The notes beneath the pieces were generated by a model. It was not told the DNA's origin. It saw nothing but the letters and a program-made list of their open reading frames with translations, and made no database searches. Made by a program: the position numbers and the translations under genes. From Azoarcus sp. KH32C (GTDB lineage Bacteria > Pseudomonadota > Gammaproteobacteria > Burkholderiales > Rhodocyclaceae), in assembly GCF_000349945.1 (NCBI RefSeq), contig NC_020516.1, positions 2,046,001 to 2,110,000 of the forward strand: a stretch of 64,000 nucleotides of DNA, in the 5' to 3' direction. This document shows, piece after piece, positions 1 to 7,130 of this stretch; the stretch's first letter is position 1, and the number at the start of each line of letters is the position of its first letter.

Positions 1-1017
1 AACGCCCGCATTCAGTCGGCGGCAGCGGGGGCCTTCCTCGGATACGACTTCCATCTTTCTCCGGAAGGGCCGCGACTGATCGAGATCAACACGAACGCGG
101 GCGGTGGACTGCTCAACGTCGCGCTGGCCCGGGCTCAGCGCGCGTGCTGTGCAGAGGTCGAGCCACTACGCGCGATGGTATCAGAGGGCAGTCCTTCGGA
201 TCCCGAGCGCGCGTTTCTGGACATGTTCCGCGAAGAGTGGCGCGCGATGCGCGGAGATGCGCCCTTGCGGACGATTGCGATCGTCGATCAGGAACCACGA
301 TCGCAGTACCTGCTGCCCGAGTTCCTGTTGTTTCAACGGCTTTTCGAGCGCTGCGGCTACGCAGCCTATATTTGCGATCCGACTGCGCTGCACTTCGAGG
401 CGGGGCGTCTCTGGCTGGACGGGCAGGAAATCGACCTCGTCTACAACCGGCTCACGGATTTCGACCTTGATGAGCCGCAAAGCGCAGCCCTCGCCGCAGC
501 GTGGCGGGAACAGGCTGCCGTCATCACGCCTCACCCGCGAGCGCACGCACTATTTGCCGACAAGCGCAATCTCGTTCTTCTCGGCGACGAAGCCTTCCTG
601 GAAAGGTGCGGAGTCGATCCGGAGACCCGGGCAATTCTGGCGCAAGGCGTTCCGCAGACACGCACGGTTCGTCCGGAAGATGCGGAAACCCTCTGGCGGG
701 AGCGCCGGGACCTGTTCTTCAAGCCGGCAGCTGGCTTTGGCAGCCGTGCCGCTTATCGCGGCGACAAGCTCACGCGAAGCACGTTCGAGTCGATCCTGGT
801 AGGCGACTACATTGCCCAGCGCCTCGTGCCGCCGAGCGCTCGGAGGCTGAGTGTTGGTGGAGAGCCGACGGACCTCAAGATGGATCTGCGTGCGTACGCC
901 TATCGCGGGCGAGTCCAGTTTGCGGCAGCGCGTTTGTACCGTGGTCAGACGACGAATTTCCGTACGCCAGGCGGTGGTTTCGCTGCCGTGGTTGCACTCC
1001 CTTGCGCGCAGCCGTAA
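1..1017 (+). CDS. C-terminal part of an ATP-grasp-like protein (5' end outside window)
   Basis: The reading frame is open from base 1 (AAC GCC CGC...) to the TAA at 1015-1017, so the gene begins upstream of the window; the internal ATG at 175 is not the start. The stretch LIEINTNAGGG near the left edge resembles the metal- and nucleotide-binding end of ATP-grasp ligases, where Glu and Asn hold magnesium. The rest has conserved-looking segments (DLVYNRLTDF, FKPAAGFGSRAAYRG) typical of ATP-grasp-like proteins of unknown substrate. I do not recognise a specific function. It ends 46 bp before mobB on the same strand, so it could be cotranscribed with the molybdenum cofactor genes, but nothing in it points to that pathway. 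The fold call is an inference from motifs. Confidence 0.55.
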   Translation, partial: NARIQSAAAGAFLGYDFHLSPEGPRLIEINTNAGGGLLNVALARAQRACCAEVEPLRAMVSEGSPSDPERAFLDMFREEWRAMRGDAPLRTIAIVDQEPRSQYLLPEFLLFQRLFERCGYAAYICDPTALHFEAGRLWLDGQEIDLVYNRLTDFDLDEPQSAALAAAWREQAAVITPHPRAHALFADKRNLVLLGDEAFLERCGVDPETRAILAQGVPQTRTVRPEDAETLWRERRDLFFKPAAGFGSRAAYRGDKLTRSTFESILVGDYIAQRLVPPSARRLSVGGEPTDLKMDLRAYAYRGRVQFAAARLYRGQTTNFRTPGGGFAAVVALPCAQP

Positions 1018-1063
1018 GCGCTGTTGTATCCTGTCCGACCTGTCCCCCAAGTTTCAGGCACAG

Positions 1064-1579
1064 ATGATCGTATTTGGAATCGCCGGCTGGTCCGGTTCGG
1101 GAAAGACCACCCTCATCGAAAAGCTCATCCCGGAAATTTGCGGGCGTGGACTTTCGGTATCCGTGATCAAGCATGCGCATCACGGCTTCGATCTCGATCG
1201 GCCCGGCAAGGACTCGTACAGGCATCGCGAAGCCGGCGCGACGCAAGTGCTGATGCTGTCCGGCGAGCGTTGGGTCTTGATGCACGAGCTGCGCGGCGCC
1301 CCAGAGCCGACACTGGACGAGCAATTGCGTCTGCTGTCGCCCTGCGACGTCGTGCTGATCGAAGGCTTCAAGGCGGCGTCGGTTCCGAAGCTCGAGGTGC
1401 ATCGTCCATCCAACGGCAAGACACCGCTCTGGCAGGAAAATCCGCACATCGTCGCGGTTGCGAGCGATGTCGATATCGAGTGTCCGCTCACTCGGTTCGC
1501 TCTCGACGACGTGGTCGCGATTGCCGATTACATCCTCAATTACTCCTCTCGCCATGAACAACGACATGCTTTCGTTTGA
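1064..1579 (+). CDS. mobB: Molybdopterin-guanine dinucleotide biosynthesis adaptor MobB
   Basis: This 171-residue GTP-binding protein is known to assist MobA in attaching GMP to molybdopterin, giving the bis-MGD cofactor of DMSO-reductase-family enzymes. The P-loop GWSGSGKTT is at residues 8-16, and VIKHAHHGFDLDRPGKDS follows the usual MobB pattern. LIEGFK is also typical. I chose the ATG at 1064 because the P-loop then sits at the expected distance from the N-terminus; the frame is open further upstream but without family similarity. The 3' end overlaps moeA by 26 bp, so the two are probably translationally coupled. The length matches the family (about 170 residues). The full run mobB-moeA-moaD-moaE looks like one operon. 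Confidence 0.92.
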   Translation: MIVFGIAGWSGSGKTTLIEKLIPEICGRGLSVSVIKHAHHGFDLDRPGKDSYRHREAGATQVLMLSGERWVLMHELRGAPEPTLDEQLRLLSPCDVVLIEGFKAASVPKLEVHRPSNGKTPLWQENPHIVAVASDVDIECPLTRFALDDVVAIADYILNYSSRHEQRHAFV

Positions 1580-2759
1580 CGACGCGTTGGCCAAGCTGCT
1601 GGCGCACGTACGTCCGGTGTCGGATGTCGAGATGGCCGATACGATCGTCACGCAGGGCAGGATTCTCGCGTCCGATCTGCGCTCGGCGATTTCGGTCCCG
1701 GCGCTCGACACGTCGATGATGGACGGCTACGCGGTGCGTGTCGCCGACGTGCCAGGTTCCGGAGCAACGCTTCCGGTGTCGCAACGCATCCCGGCGGGCA
1801 GCGTCGGTCATGCGCTGCAGCCCGGCACCGCCGCGCGCATCTTTACCGGGGCGCCCTTGCCTTCCGGCGCGGATGCCGTCGTGATGCAGGAACTTTGCGA
1901 ACTTGCGGATGATCGCGTGACGATCAATCACGTTCCGCGAATCGGCGAAGCATTGCGACGCGCAGGCAGCGAAATCGCTGCCGGAGACGTGGTGCTCCCA
2001 GCCGGCACCCGCATCCGCGCGCAGGAAATCGGACTTGCCGCCTCGGTCGGGATCGCGCAAGTGCCCGTGTTCCGGCGCGTGCGTGTGGCGCTCTTTTCAA
2101 CGGGCAGCGAACTCGTGATGCCGGGCGAACCCCTTCCGCCCGGCGGCGTCTATAACTCCAACCGGTTTCAATTGCGCGTGCTGCTCGAACAGCTCGGTTG
2201 CCTGGTGACCGATTTCGGTATCGTGCCGGACCGGCTTGATGCAACCCGTGCCGCATTGCGGGAAGCTTCCGACGGACATGATCTCATCGTGACCAGCGGC
2301 GGCGTTTCCGTAGGTGAGGAAGACCATGTCAAGCCGGCGGTGGAGGCAGAAGGTTCCCTCGACATGTGGAAGATTGCCATGAAGCCCGGCAAGCCGCTCG
2401 CATACGGCCGTGTCGGGGCCGCTTCGTTTATTGGCTTGCCGGGAAATCCCGTTTCCAGTTTCGTGACCTTCCTGCTGATGGTCAGGCCGTTCATCCTGGC
2501 GCTTCAAGGTGCCAAGGATTGCCGGCCCCGCGCGCTGACGCTGATTGCGGATTTCGACTGGAAGAAACCCGATCGACGGCGCGAATTCCTGCGGGCGCGG
2601 ACGAACGAGAACGGGGGCGTGGAAATCTACGAAAACCAGGGGGCTGCTGCATTATCGTCGATCGTCTGGGCGAACGGTCTCGTCGACGTGCCGGCGGATA
2701 CGCCAATCATGCGCGGCCAAGCCGTGCGTTTCCTGCCATATGGCGAGCTGCAGGACTGA
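1554..2759 (+). CDS. moeA: Molybdopterin molybdenumtransferase MoeA
   Basis: MoeA inserts molybdate into adenylylated molybdopterin, the last step in making Mo-molybdopterin. The 401-residue product is the usual length. Family signatures are SMMDGYAVR near residue 50, the MoCF-fold segments GSELVMPGEPL and TSGGVSVGEEDHV in the central domain, and the LPGNPVSS loop of the molybdopterin-binding site. The C-terminal domain IV follows. I chose the ATG at 1554 (MNNDMLSFDDAL); the ATG at 1566 is an alternative. The larger open frame reaching back to 1458 lies inside mobB. The stop is 3 bp before the moaD start, consistent with a single mRNA. Confidence 0.94.
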   Translation: MNNDMLSFDDALAKLLAHVRPVSDVEMADTIVTQGRILASDLRSAISVPALDTSMMDGYAVRVADVPGSGATLPVSQRIPAGSVGHALQPGTAARIFTGAPLPSGADAVVMQELCELADDRVTINHVPRIGEALRRAGSEIAAGDVVLPAGTRIRAQEIGLAASVGIAQVPVFRRVRVALFSTGSELVMPGEPLPPGGVYNSNRFQLRVLLEQLGCLVTDFGIVPDRLDATRAALREASDGHDLIVTSGGVSVGEEDHVKPAVEAEGSLDMWKIAMKPGKPLAYGRVGAASFIGLPGNPVSSFVTFLLMVRPFILALQGAKDCRPRALTLIADFDWKKPDRRREFLRARTNENGGVEIYENQGAAALSSIVWANGLVDVPADTPIMRGQAVRFLPYGELQD

Positions 2760-2762
2760 CAG

Positions 2763-3017
2763 ATGACAGTACGGATTCTCTATTTTGCGGCGCTGCGCGA
2801 TGCCGTCGGTTGTGCACAGGAAAGCTTCACTTTACCTTCCGGGGTTTCGACAGTGGGCGAACTGAGGACCTTTCTGGCCGATCGCGGCGAGGGCTGGGCC
2901 GCGCTCGAGGAAGGGCGCAACGTCAGAGCCGCGCGCAACCAGCGCATGGCTTCGCCGTCGGACCCCGTGATGCCGGGCGACGAGATCGCCTTCTTTCCGC
3001 CCGTGACCGGAGGTTGA
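2763..3017 (+). CDS. moaD: Molybdopterin synthase sulfur carrier subunit MoaD
   Basis: This is an 84-residue ubiquitin-fold protein ending in Gly-Gly (PPVTGG). The C-terminal glycine is known to be adenylylated by MoeB and then thiocarboxylated, and donates sulfur to precursor Z inside the MoaD-MoaE complex. The start RILYFAALRDAVG and the segment MPGDEIAFFPPVTGG are characteristic of the family. It begins 3 bp after moeA and ends 2 bp before moaE, which is exactly the arrangement expected for the two subunits of molybdopterin synthase. No MoeB-like activating enzyme is present in the window, so that must be encoded elsewhere. Confidence 0.95.
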   Translation: MTVRILYFAALRDAVGCAQESFTLPSGVSTVGELRTFLADRGEGWAALEEGRNVRAARNQRMASPSDPVMPGDEIAFFPPVTGG

Positions 3018-3019
3018 CG

Positions 3020-3475
3020 ATGTCGGTGAGCGTTCAGGAGTCCGACTTCGATGTCGGGGCCGAGATTGCCGCCTTGTCCGAAGATCGGCGCGAGGTTGGA
3101 GCGGTCGCGAGCTTTGTGGGCTTGGTACGGGATATCAGCGAAGGTGCGACCGTCGCCGCGATGACTCTCGAACATTATCCCGGGATGACCGAACAGGCTC
3201 TTGAGGAGATTGTTGCCGAGGCGCGATCGCGCTGGTCATTGCACGCCGTGCGGGTGATTCACCGATACGGGCGTCTAGAGCCGGGAGACCGGATCGTCTT
3301 TGTCGGGGTTGCCGGCGCTCATCGCGGAGAGTCTTTCGCCGCCTGCGAATTCATCATGGACTATCTGAAGACCCGCGCACCATTCTGGAAGAAGGAAGAA
3401 ACACCGGACGGCGCGCGCTGGGTGGATGCGCGCGACAGCGACGACAGCGCGGCGCGGCGCTGGGAGAGACGTTAG
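3020..3475 (+). CDS. moaE: Molybdopterin synthase catalytic subunit MoaE
   Basis: MoaE is the large subunit of molybdopterin synthase and converts cyclic pyranopterin monophosphate to molybdopterin using MoaD thiocarboxylate. The 151-residue product has the family landmarks: GAVASFVGLVRDISEG, LEHYPGMTE, HRYGRLEPGD, and the active-site lysine region FWKKEETPDGARW near the C-terminus. I chose the ATG at 3020, 2 bp after the moaD stop; the long frame extending to 2366 runs inside moeA and moaD and is not real. The gene ends at a strong bidirectional hairpin at 3506-3533, which should close the molybdenum cofactor operon. Confidence 0.95.
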   Translation: MSVSVQESDFDVGAEIAALSEDRREVGAVASFVGLVRDISEGATVAAMTLEHYPGMTEQALEEIVAEARSRWSLHAVRVIHRYGRLEPGDRIVFVGVAGAHRGESFAACEFIMDYLKTRAPFWKKEETPDGARWVDARDSDDSAARRWERR

Positions 3476-3505
3476 ACGCGATATTGCGGCTTCGGTGGAG
3501 CAAAA

Positions 3506-3533
3506 AATTACGGCGCCCTCAGGCGCCGTAATT
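3506..3533. terminator. Bidirectional intrinsic terminator between moaE and the phasin gene
   Basis: A perfect 12-bp stem AATTACGGCGCC / GGCGCCGTAATT encloses a 4-base loop CTCA. An A-run precedes it (useful for the leftward transcript) and ATTCATT follows. It lies between two convergent genes, where a shared terminator is expected. Confidence 0.8.
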
Positions 3534-3554
3534 CATTGAGCGGTCCGCGAGGGC

Positions 3555-4061
3555 TTACTTCTTGCCCTTGCCCCCTTGCTGCGTAAACGTCTGGAACGCC
3601 TCGGCCGAAGCACGGGTCATCTGATCGAAGGCCGCTCGGGTCGTGTCCATGGCGGACTGGATGGCGGTCATAGCGTTCTGATCGCTGATCGGCATTCCCG
3701 AGAACATCTTCTGCATGGCTTCGAACACGTCCTTGCCGCCGCTCGAAAGCTGTTCGCCGACGAGTTTGCCGAGTTCGGTCTGGGCTCGCGTGGTCAGTTC
3801 GGCCAATTCACGGGCGCATCCCAGCATCTTTTCGGCGGTGCTCTGAGCGTACTGCGAACGGAGGTTAAGGAGTTCGTTGGGATCCTTGGCAGCCGATTGA
3901 GCCTTGGCGTTCTCGACGCCTTCTTCGAACAGGCTTTTCGCGGTTGCAACCTGCAGTTCCATGATGCGCTGAGAATTCTCGATCGACAGCTGCGCAAGAC
4001 GCATGGCCGCTTCGAAATTCTTCTTCTGGAGTTCGTTGAACTGATCCTGTTTGCTTGCCAT
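3555..4061 (-). CDS. phaP: Phasin family protein (polyhydroxyalkanoate granule-associated)
   Basis: The 168-residue product is nearly all amphipathic helix, rich in Ala, Gln, Glu and Lys, with the phasin pattern NFEAAMRLAQLSIENSQRIMELQ near the N-terminus (residues 15-37) and a Lys/Gly-rich tail (QQGGKGKK). Phasins coat polyhydroxybutyrate granules and control their number and size in the cytoplasm. There is no signal peptide or membrane segment. The start is supported by a GGAGGAAG ribosome-binding site just upstream (reading leftward). It is a single-gene unit, convergent with moaE and divergent from clpB. The upstream region holds a CTGC-N3-GCAG element that matches a published PhaR site. 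Several phasin paralogues are usual in PHB-forming betaproteobacteria, so the exact paralogue number is not assigned. Confidence 0.85.
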   Translation of the reverse strand: MASKQDQFNELQKKNFEAAMRLAQLSIENSQRIMELQVATAKSLFEEGVENAKAQSAAKDPNELLNLRSQYAQSTAEKMLGCARELAELTTRAQTELGKLVGEQLSSGGKDVFEAMQKMFSGMPISDQNAMTAIQSAMDTTRAAFDQMTRASAEAFQTFTQQGGKGKK

Positions 4062-4198
4062 TTTCTTCCTCCGAGAGCTCTCGTTGATGCCGCTTGCAGA
4101 CGGAGTCCCGTCGTGCAGCGTTTAATTTTGACAACATAGCACATTGGCGTTACTTCTGGTGCCACGCTAAGGTGCATCGATATATTTCAACATGAATG

Positions 4199-4209
4199 CT
4201 GCAGCGCAG
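4199..4209. promoter_or_regulatory. PhaR-like operator candidate CTGC-AGC-GCAG
   Basis: The sequence CTGCAGCGCAG lies 138 bp upstream of the phasin start in the phasin-clpB divergent region. The pattern CTGC-N3-4-GCAG is the reported binding site of the PHB-sensing repressor PhaR in Paracoccus denitrificans. An 11-base pattern can occur by chance in GC-rich DNA, and betaproteobacterial PhaR sites may differ, so this is only a candidate. Confidence 0.3.
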
Positions 4210-4350
4210 CAATATCTCTACAAGCTTTGTTACGAGGGAAGCTGCCCTTCGTTACCCATAATGAGGATCGACCCGTTTCCGGGACCTCTGTTGAATTGTG
4301 TCGTGGCGCCCCCATCTTCGCGGTAGCCCTCCAATAGAAGGATCTCCCTC

Positions 4351-6930
4351 ATGCGCTTCGACAAGCTCACCACAAAATTCCAGCAGGCCTTGTCCGATGC
4401 CCAAAGCATCGCCGTCGGCAACGATCAGCAATTCATCGAGCCTGCCCACCTGTTGCTCGCCATGCTCGCACAAGAGGATGGCGGCACGGTGTCGCTGCTG
4501 CAACGTGCCGGTGTTAACGTGCCGCCGTTGAAGGTGTCGCTTGACAAGCTGCTTGCGCGCCTGCCCAAGGTCGAAGGCCACGGCGGTGAGGTGCAGATCG
4601 GAAGGGACTTGTCGAATCTGCTGAACCTCGCCGATCGCGAAGCGCAGAAGCGCGGCGACCAGTTCATCGCGAGCGAAATGTTCCTGCTCGCCTTGGCCGA
4701 CGACAAGGGAGACACGGGGCGGACGCTGAAGGAGCACGGTCTTTCACGGAAAGCGCTGGAAGCTGCCATCGAAGCGGTGAGGGGCGGAGCGGGCGTGGCA
4801 AGCCAGGATGCTGAAGGACAGCGCGAAGCTTTGACGAAGTACTGCATCGATCTGACGGAGCGCGCTCGCGCAGGAAAGCTCGATCCCGTGATCGGGAGAG
4901 ACGATGAAATTCGGCGGGCGATCCAGATTCTGCAACGGCGTACGAAGAACAACCCGGTCCTGATCGGCGAGCCTGGCGTCGGCAAGACGGCGATCGTGGA
5001 GGGGTTGGCTCAGCGCATCGTCAATGCCGAGGTTCCGGAGACACTCAAGGGCAAGCGTGTGCTGTCGCTGGACATGGCGGCACTGCTCGCCGGCGCCAAG
5101 TACCGAGGCGAGTTCGAGGAGCGTCTGAAATCGGTGCTGAAGGAAATTGCCCAGGAGGAAGGGCAGATCATCGTCTTCATCGACGAGATCCATACGATGG
5201 TCGGAGCGGGCAAGGCCGAAGGGGCGATCGACGCCGGCAACATGCTCAAGCCCGCGCTCTCTCGCGGGGAACTGCACTGTATCGGTGCGACAACGCTCGA
5301 CGAATATCGCAAGTACATCGAAAAGGACGCCGCGCTCGAACGGCGCTTCCAGAAAGTGCTGGTCGAAGAACCTTCGGTCGAATCCACCATCGCGATCCTG
5401 CGCGGCCTGCAGGAGAGATACGAGCTGCACCACGGCGTCGACATCACCGATCCGGCCATCGTCGCGGCGGCCGAATTGTCCCATCGCTACATCACCGATC
5501 GCTTCCTCCCCGACAAGGCCATCGACCTGATCGACGAGGCGGCGGCGCGCATCAAGATGGAGATCGACTCCAAGCCCGAAGTAATGGACAAGCTCGAACG
5601 GCGTCTCATCCAGCTCAAGATCGAGCAGGAAGCGGTCAAGCGGGAAACCGACGAGGCCTCGCAAAAGCGTCTGGTGCTGATCCGCGACGAAATCGAAAAA
5701 CTCGAGCGCGAATACGCCAACCTCGATGAAATCTGGCGCTCGGAGAAGGCCAGCGTCCAGGGCAGCCAGCACATCAAGGAAGAAATCGACAAGCTGCGTG
5801 CGCAGATGGCGGAGATGCAGCGTAAGGGCCAGTACGACAAGCTCGCAGAGTTGCAGTATGGCAAGTTGCCGCAGCTTGAGGCGCAGCTCAAGGTGGCCGA
5901 AGAGGCGGGCAGCGGAGAGCGCAAGTTCAAGCTGTTGCGCACCCAGGTTGGCACCGAGGAAATTGCCGAAGTCGTGTCTCGTGCGACCGGTATTCCGGTC
6001 AGCAAGATGATGCAGGGCGAGCGCGAGAAGTTGTTGAGGATGGAAGAGCGCCTGCATTCGCGGGTCGTCGGCCAGGACGAAGCCGTGCGCCTCGTCTCGG
6101 ATGCGATTCGCCGTTCCCGCGCGGGATTGTCCGACGAGAACCGGCCCTACGGCTCCTTCCTCTTCCTCGGCCCGACGGGCGTGGGCAAGACCGAACTGTG
6201 TAAGGCGCTCGCAGAGTTCCTGTTCGATTCCGAGGAGCATCTCATCCGCGTCGACATGAGCGAATTCATGGAAAAGCATTCGGTCGCCCGTCTGATCGGG
6301 GCGCCTCCGGGCTATGTCGGCTACGAAGAAGGCGGTTACCTGACCGAGCAGGTGCGCCGCAAGCCATATTCGGTGATCCTCTTCGACGAGGTCGAAAAGG
6401 CGCATCCCGACGTCTTCAACGTCCTGCTGCAGGTGTTGGACGACGGGCGCATGACGGACGGACAGGGGCGCACCGTTGACTTCAAGAACACGGTCATCGT
6501 GATGACGTCGAACCTCGGCAGCCAGATGATCCAGCAGATGTCCGGTGACGACTACCAAGTCATCAAACTGGCGGTGATGGCTGAGGTGAAGACCTTCTTC
6601 CGACCGGAATTCGTGAACCGGATCGACGAAGTGGTCGTGTTCCACGCACTCGATGAAAAGCATATCGCGAGCATCGCACGCATTCAACTGCAGTATCTGG
6701 AACGTCGTCTCGCACGCCTGGATATGACGCTCCAGGTCACCGACGCTGCCTTGGCCGAACTTGCTGCGGCTGGTTTCGACCCGATTTTCGGCGCGCGTCC
6801 CCTCAAGCGTGCAATCCAGGAGCACATCGAGAATCCGCTTGCACGGGCGATTCTCGAAGGGCAGTTCGGAGCAAAGGACAAGATCGTCGTCGACTCGTCA
6901 GGCGGACGGGTCGCATTTGCCAAAGGTTGA
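4351..6930 (+). CDS. clpB: ATP-dependent disaggregase ClpB
   Basis: ClpB is a hexameric AAA+ chaperone that works with DnaK to pull proteins out of aggregates in the cytoplasm. The 859-residue length is standard. Order of domains: N-terminal Clp repeat domain (about 1-145); first AAA+ module with Walker A GEPGVGKT (about 207-214) and Walker B VFIDEIHT; the long coiled-coil middle domain (about 400-525) that separates ClpB from ClpA; second AAA+ module with Walker A GPTGVGKTE (about 608-616) and Walker B ILFDEVEKAHP; C-terminal D2 domain. There is no ClpP-binding IGF/L loop visible, as expected for ClpB. It is transcribed alone, divergent from the phasin gene; I could not fix a sigma-32 promoter with confidence. 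Confidence 0.98.
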   Translation: MRFDKLTTKFQQALSDAQSIAVGNDQQFIEPAHLLLAMLAQEDGGTVSLLQRAGVNVPPLKVSLDKLLARLPKVEGHGGEVQIGRDLSNLLNLADREAQKRGDQFIASEMFLLALADDKGDTGRTLKEHGLSRKALEAAIEAVRGGAGVASQDAEGQREALTKYCIDLTERARAGKLDPVIGRDDEIRRAIQILQRRTKNNPVLIGEPGVGKTAIVEGLAQRIVNAEVPETLKGKRVLSLDMAALLAGAKYRGEFEERLKSVLKEIAQEEGQIIVFIDEIHTMVGAGKAEGAIDAGNMLKPALSRGELHCIGATTLDEYRKYIEKDAALERRFQKVLVEEPSVESTIAILRGLQERYELHHGVDITDPAIVAAAELSHRYITDRFLPDKAIDLIDEAAARIKMEIDSKPEVMDKLERRLIQLKIEQEAVKRETDEASQKRLVLIRDEIEKLEREYANLDEIWRSEKASVQGSQHIKEEIDKLRAQMAEMQRKGQYDKLAELQYGKLPQLEAQLKVAEEAGSGERKFKLLRTQVGTEEIAEVVSRATGIPVSKMMQGEREKLLRMEERLHSRVVGQDEAVRLVSDAIRRSRAGLSDENRPYGSFLFLGPTGVGKTELCKALAEFLFDSEEHLIRVDMSEFMEKHSVARLIGAPPGYVGYEEGGYLTEQVRRKPYSVILFDEVEKAHPDVFNVLLQVLDDGRMTDGQGRTVDFKNTVIVMTSNLGSQMIQQMSGDDYQVIKLAVMAEVKTFFRPEFVNRIDEVVVFHALDEKHIASIARIQLQYLERRLARLDMTLQVTDAALAELAAAGFDPIFGARPLKRAIQEHIENPLARAILEGQFGAKDKIVVDSSGGRVAFAKG

Positions 6931-6946
6931 TTCATACAAAGGCGAA

Positions 6947-6968
6947 GTGGCAGCCTGCAGGCTGCCAC
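6947..6968. terminator. 22-bp perfect palindrome after clpB, possible terminator hairpin
   Basis: GTGGCAGCCTG followed by its exact reverse complement CAGGCTGCCAC lies 17 bp after the clpB stop. It would form a strong hairpin in either strand. There is no T-run after it on the plus strand, so it may be a weak terminator, an mRNA 3'-end stabiliser or a protein-binding palindrome. Confidence 0.45.
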
Positions 6969-7037
6969 CTCGCCGGTCTCAAGATGTGCTTCAGCCTTCC
7001 TGTCGGCATGCCTCGCTTTTCTTTCGACGTCCCGAGT

Positions 7038-7067
7038 TTGGCCTTGACCGGCAGGCGGTGCGATAAT
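7038..7067 (+). promoter_or_regulatory. Candidate sigma-70 promoter of ppiD
   Basis: TTGGCC (7038-7043) and GATAAT (7062-7067) are separated by 18 bp, and the ppiD ATG follows 63 bp later. The -10 is one base off consensus; the -35 matches four of six. Confidence 0.4.
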
Positions 7068-7130
7068 CCGCCCCTTATGTCTGCGGTGCGGATCGCATGA
7101 CGCTTTGACAGGGGTTTTCTGGATAACACG

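Noticed and set aside
1018..1063. Molybdenum cofactor riboswitch before the mob/moe/moa genes
   Set aside because: The gap before mobB is 46 bp, too short for the known aptamer, and no matching stem structure is seen.
4215..4263. Possible sigma-32 promoter of clpB
   Set aside because: CCCATAAT could serve as a heat-shock -10, but the nearest CTT-type -35 candidate is too far away, so no promoter was called.
4744..6825. Very long leftward open frame (693 codons) opposite clpB
   Set aside because: It is the antisense shadow of clpB in GC-rich DNA; the translated sequence has no domain and clpB is unmistakable on the plus strand.
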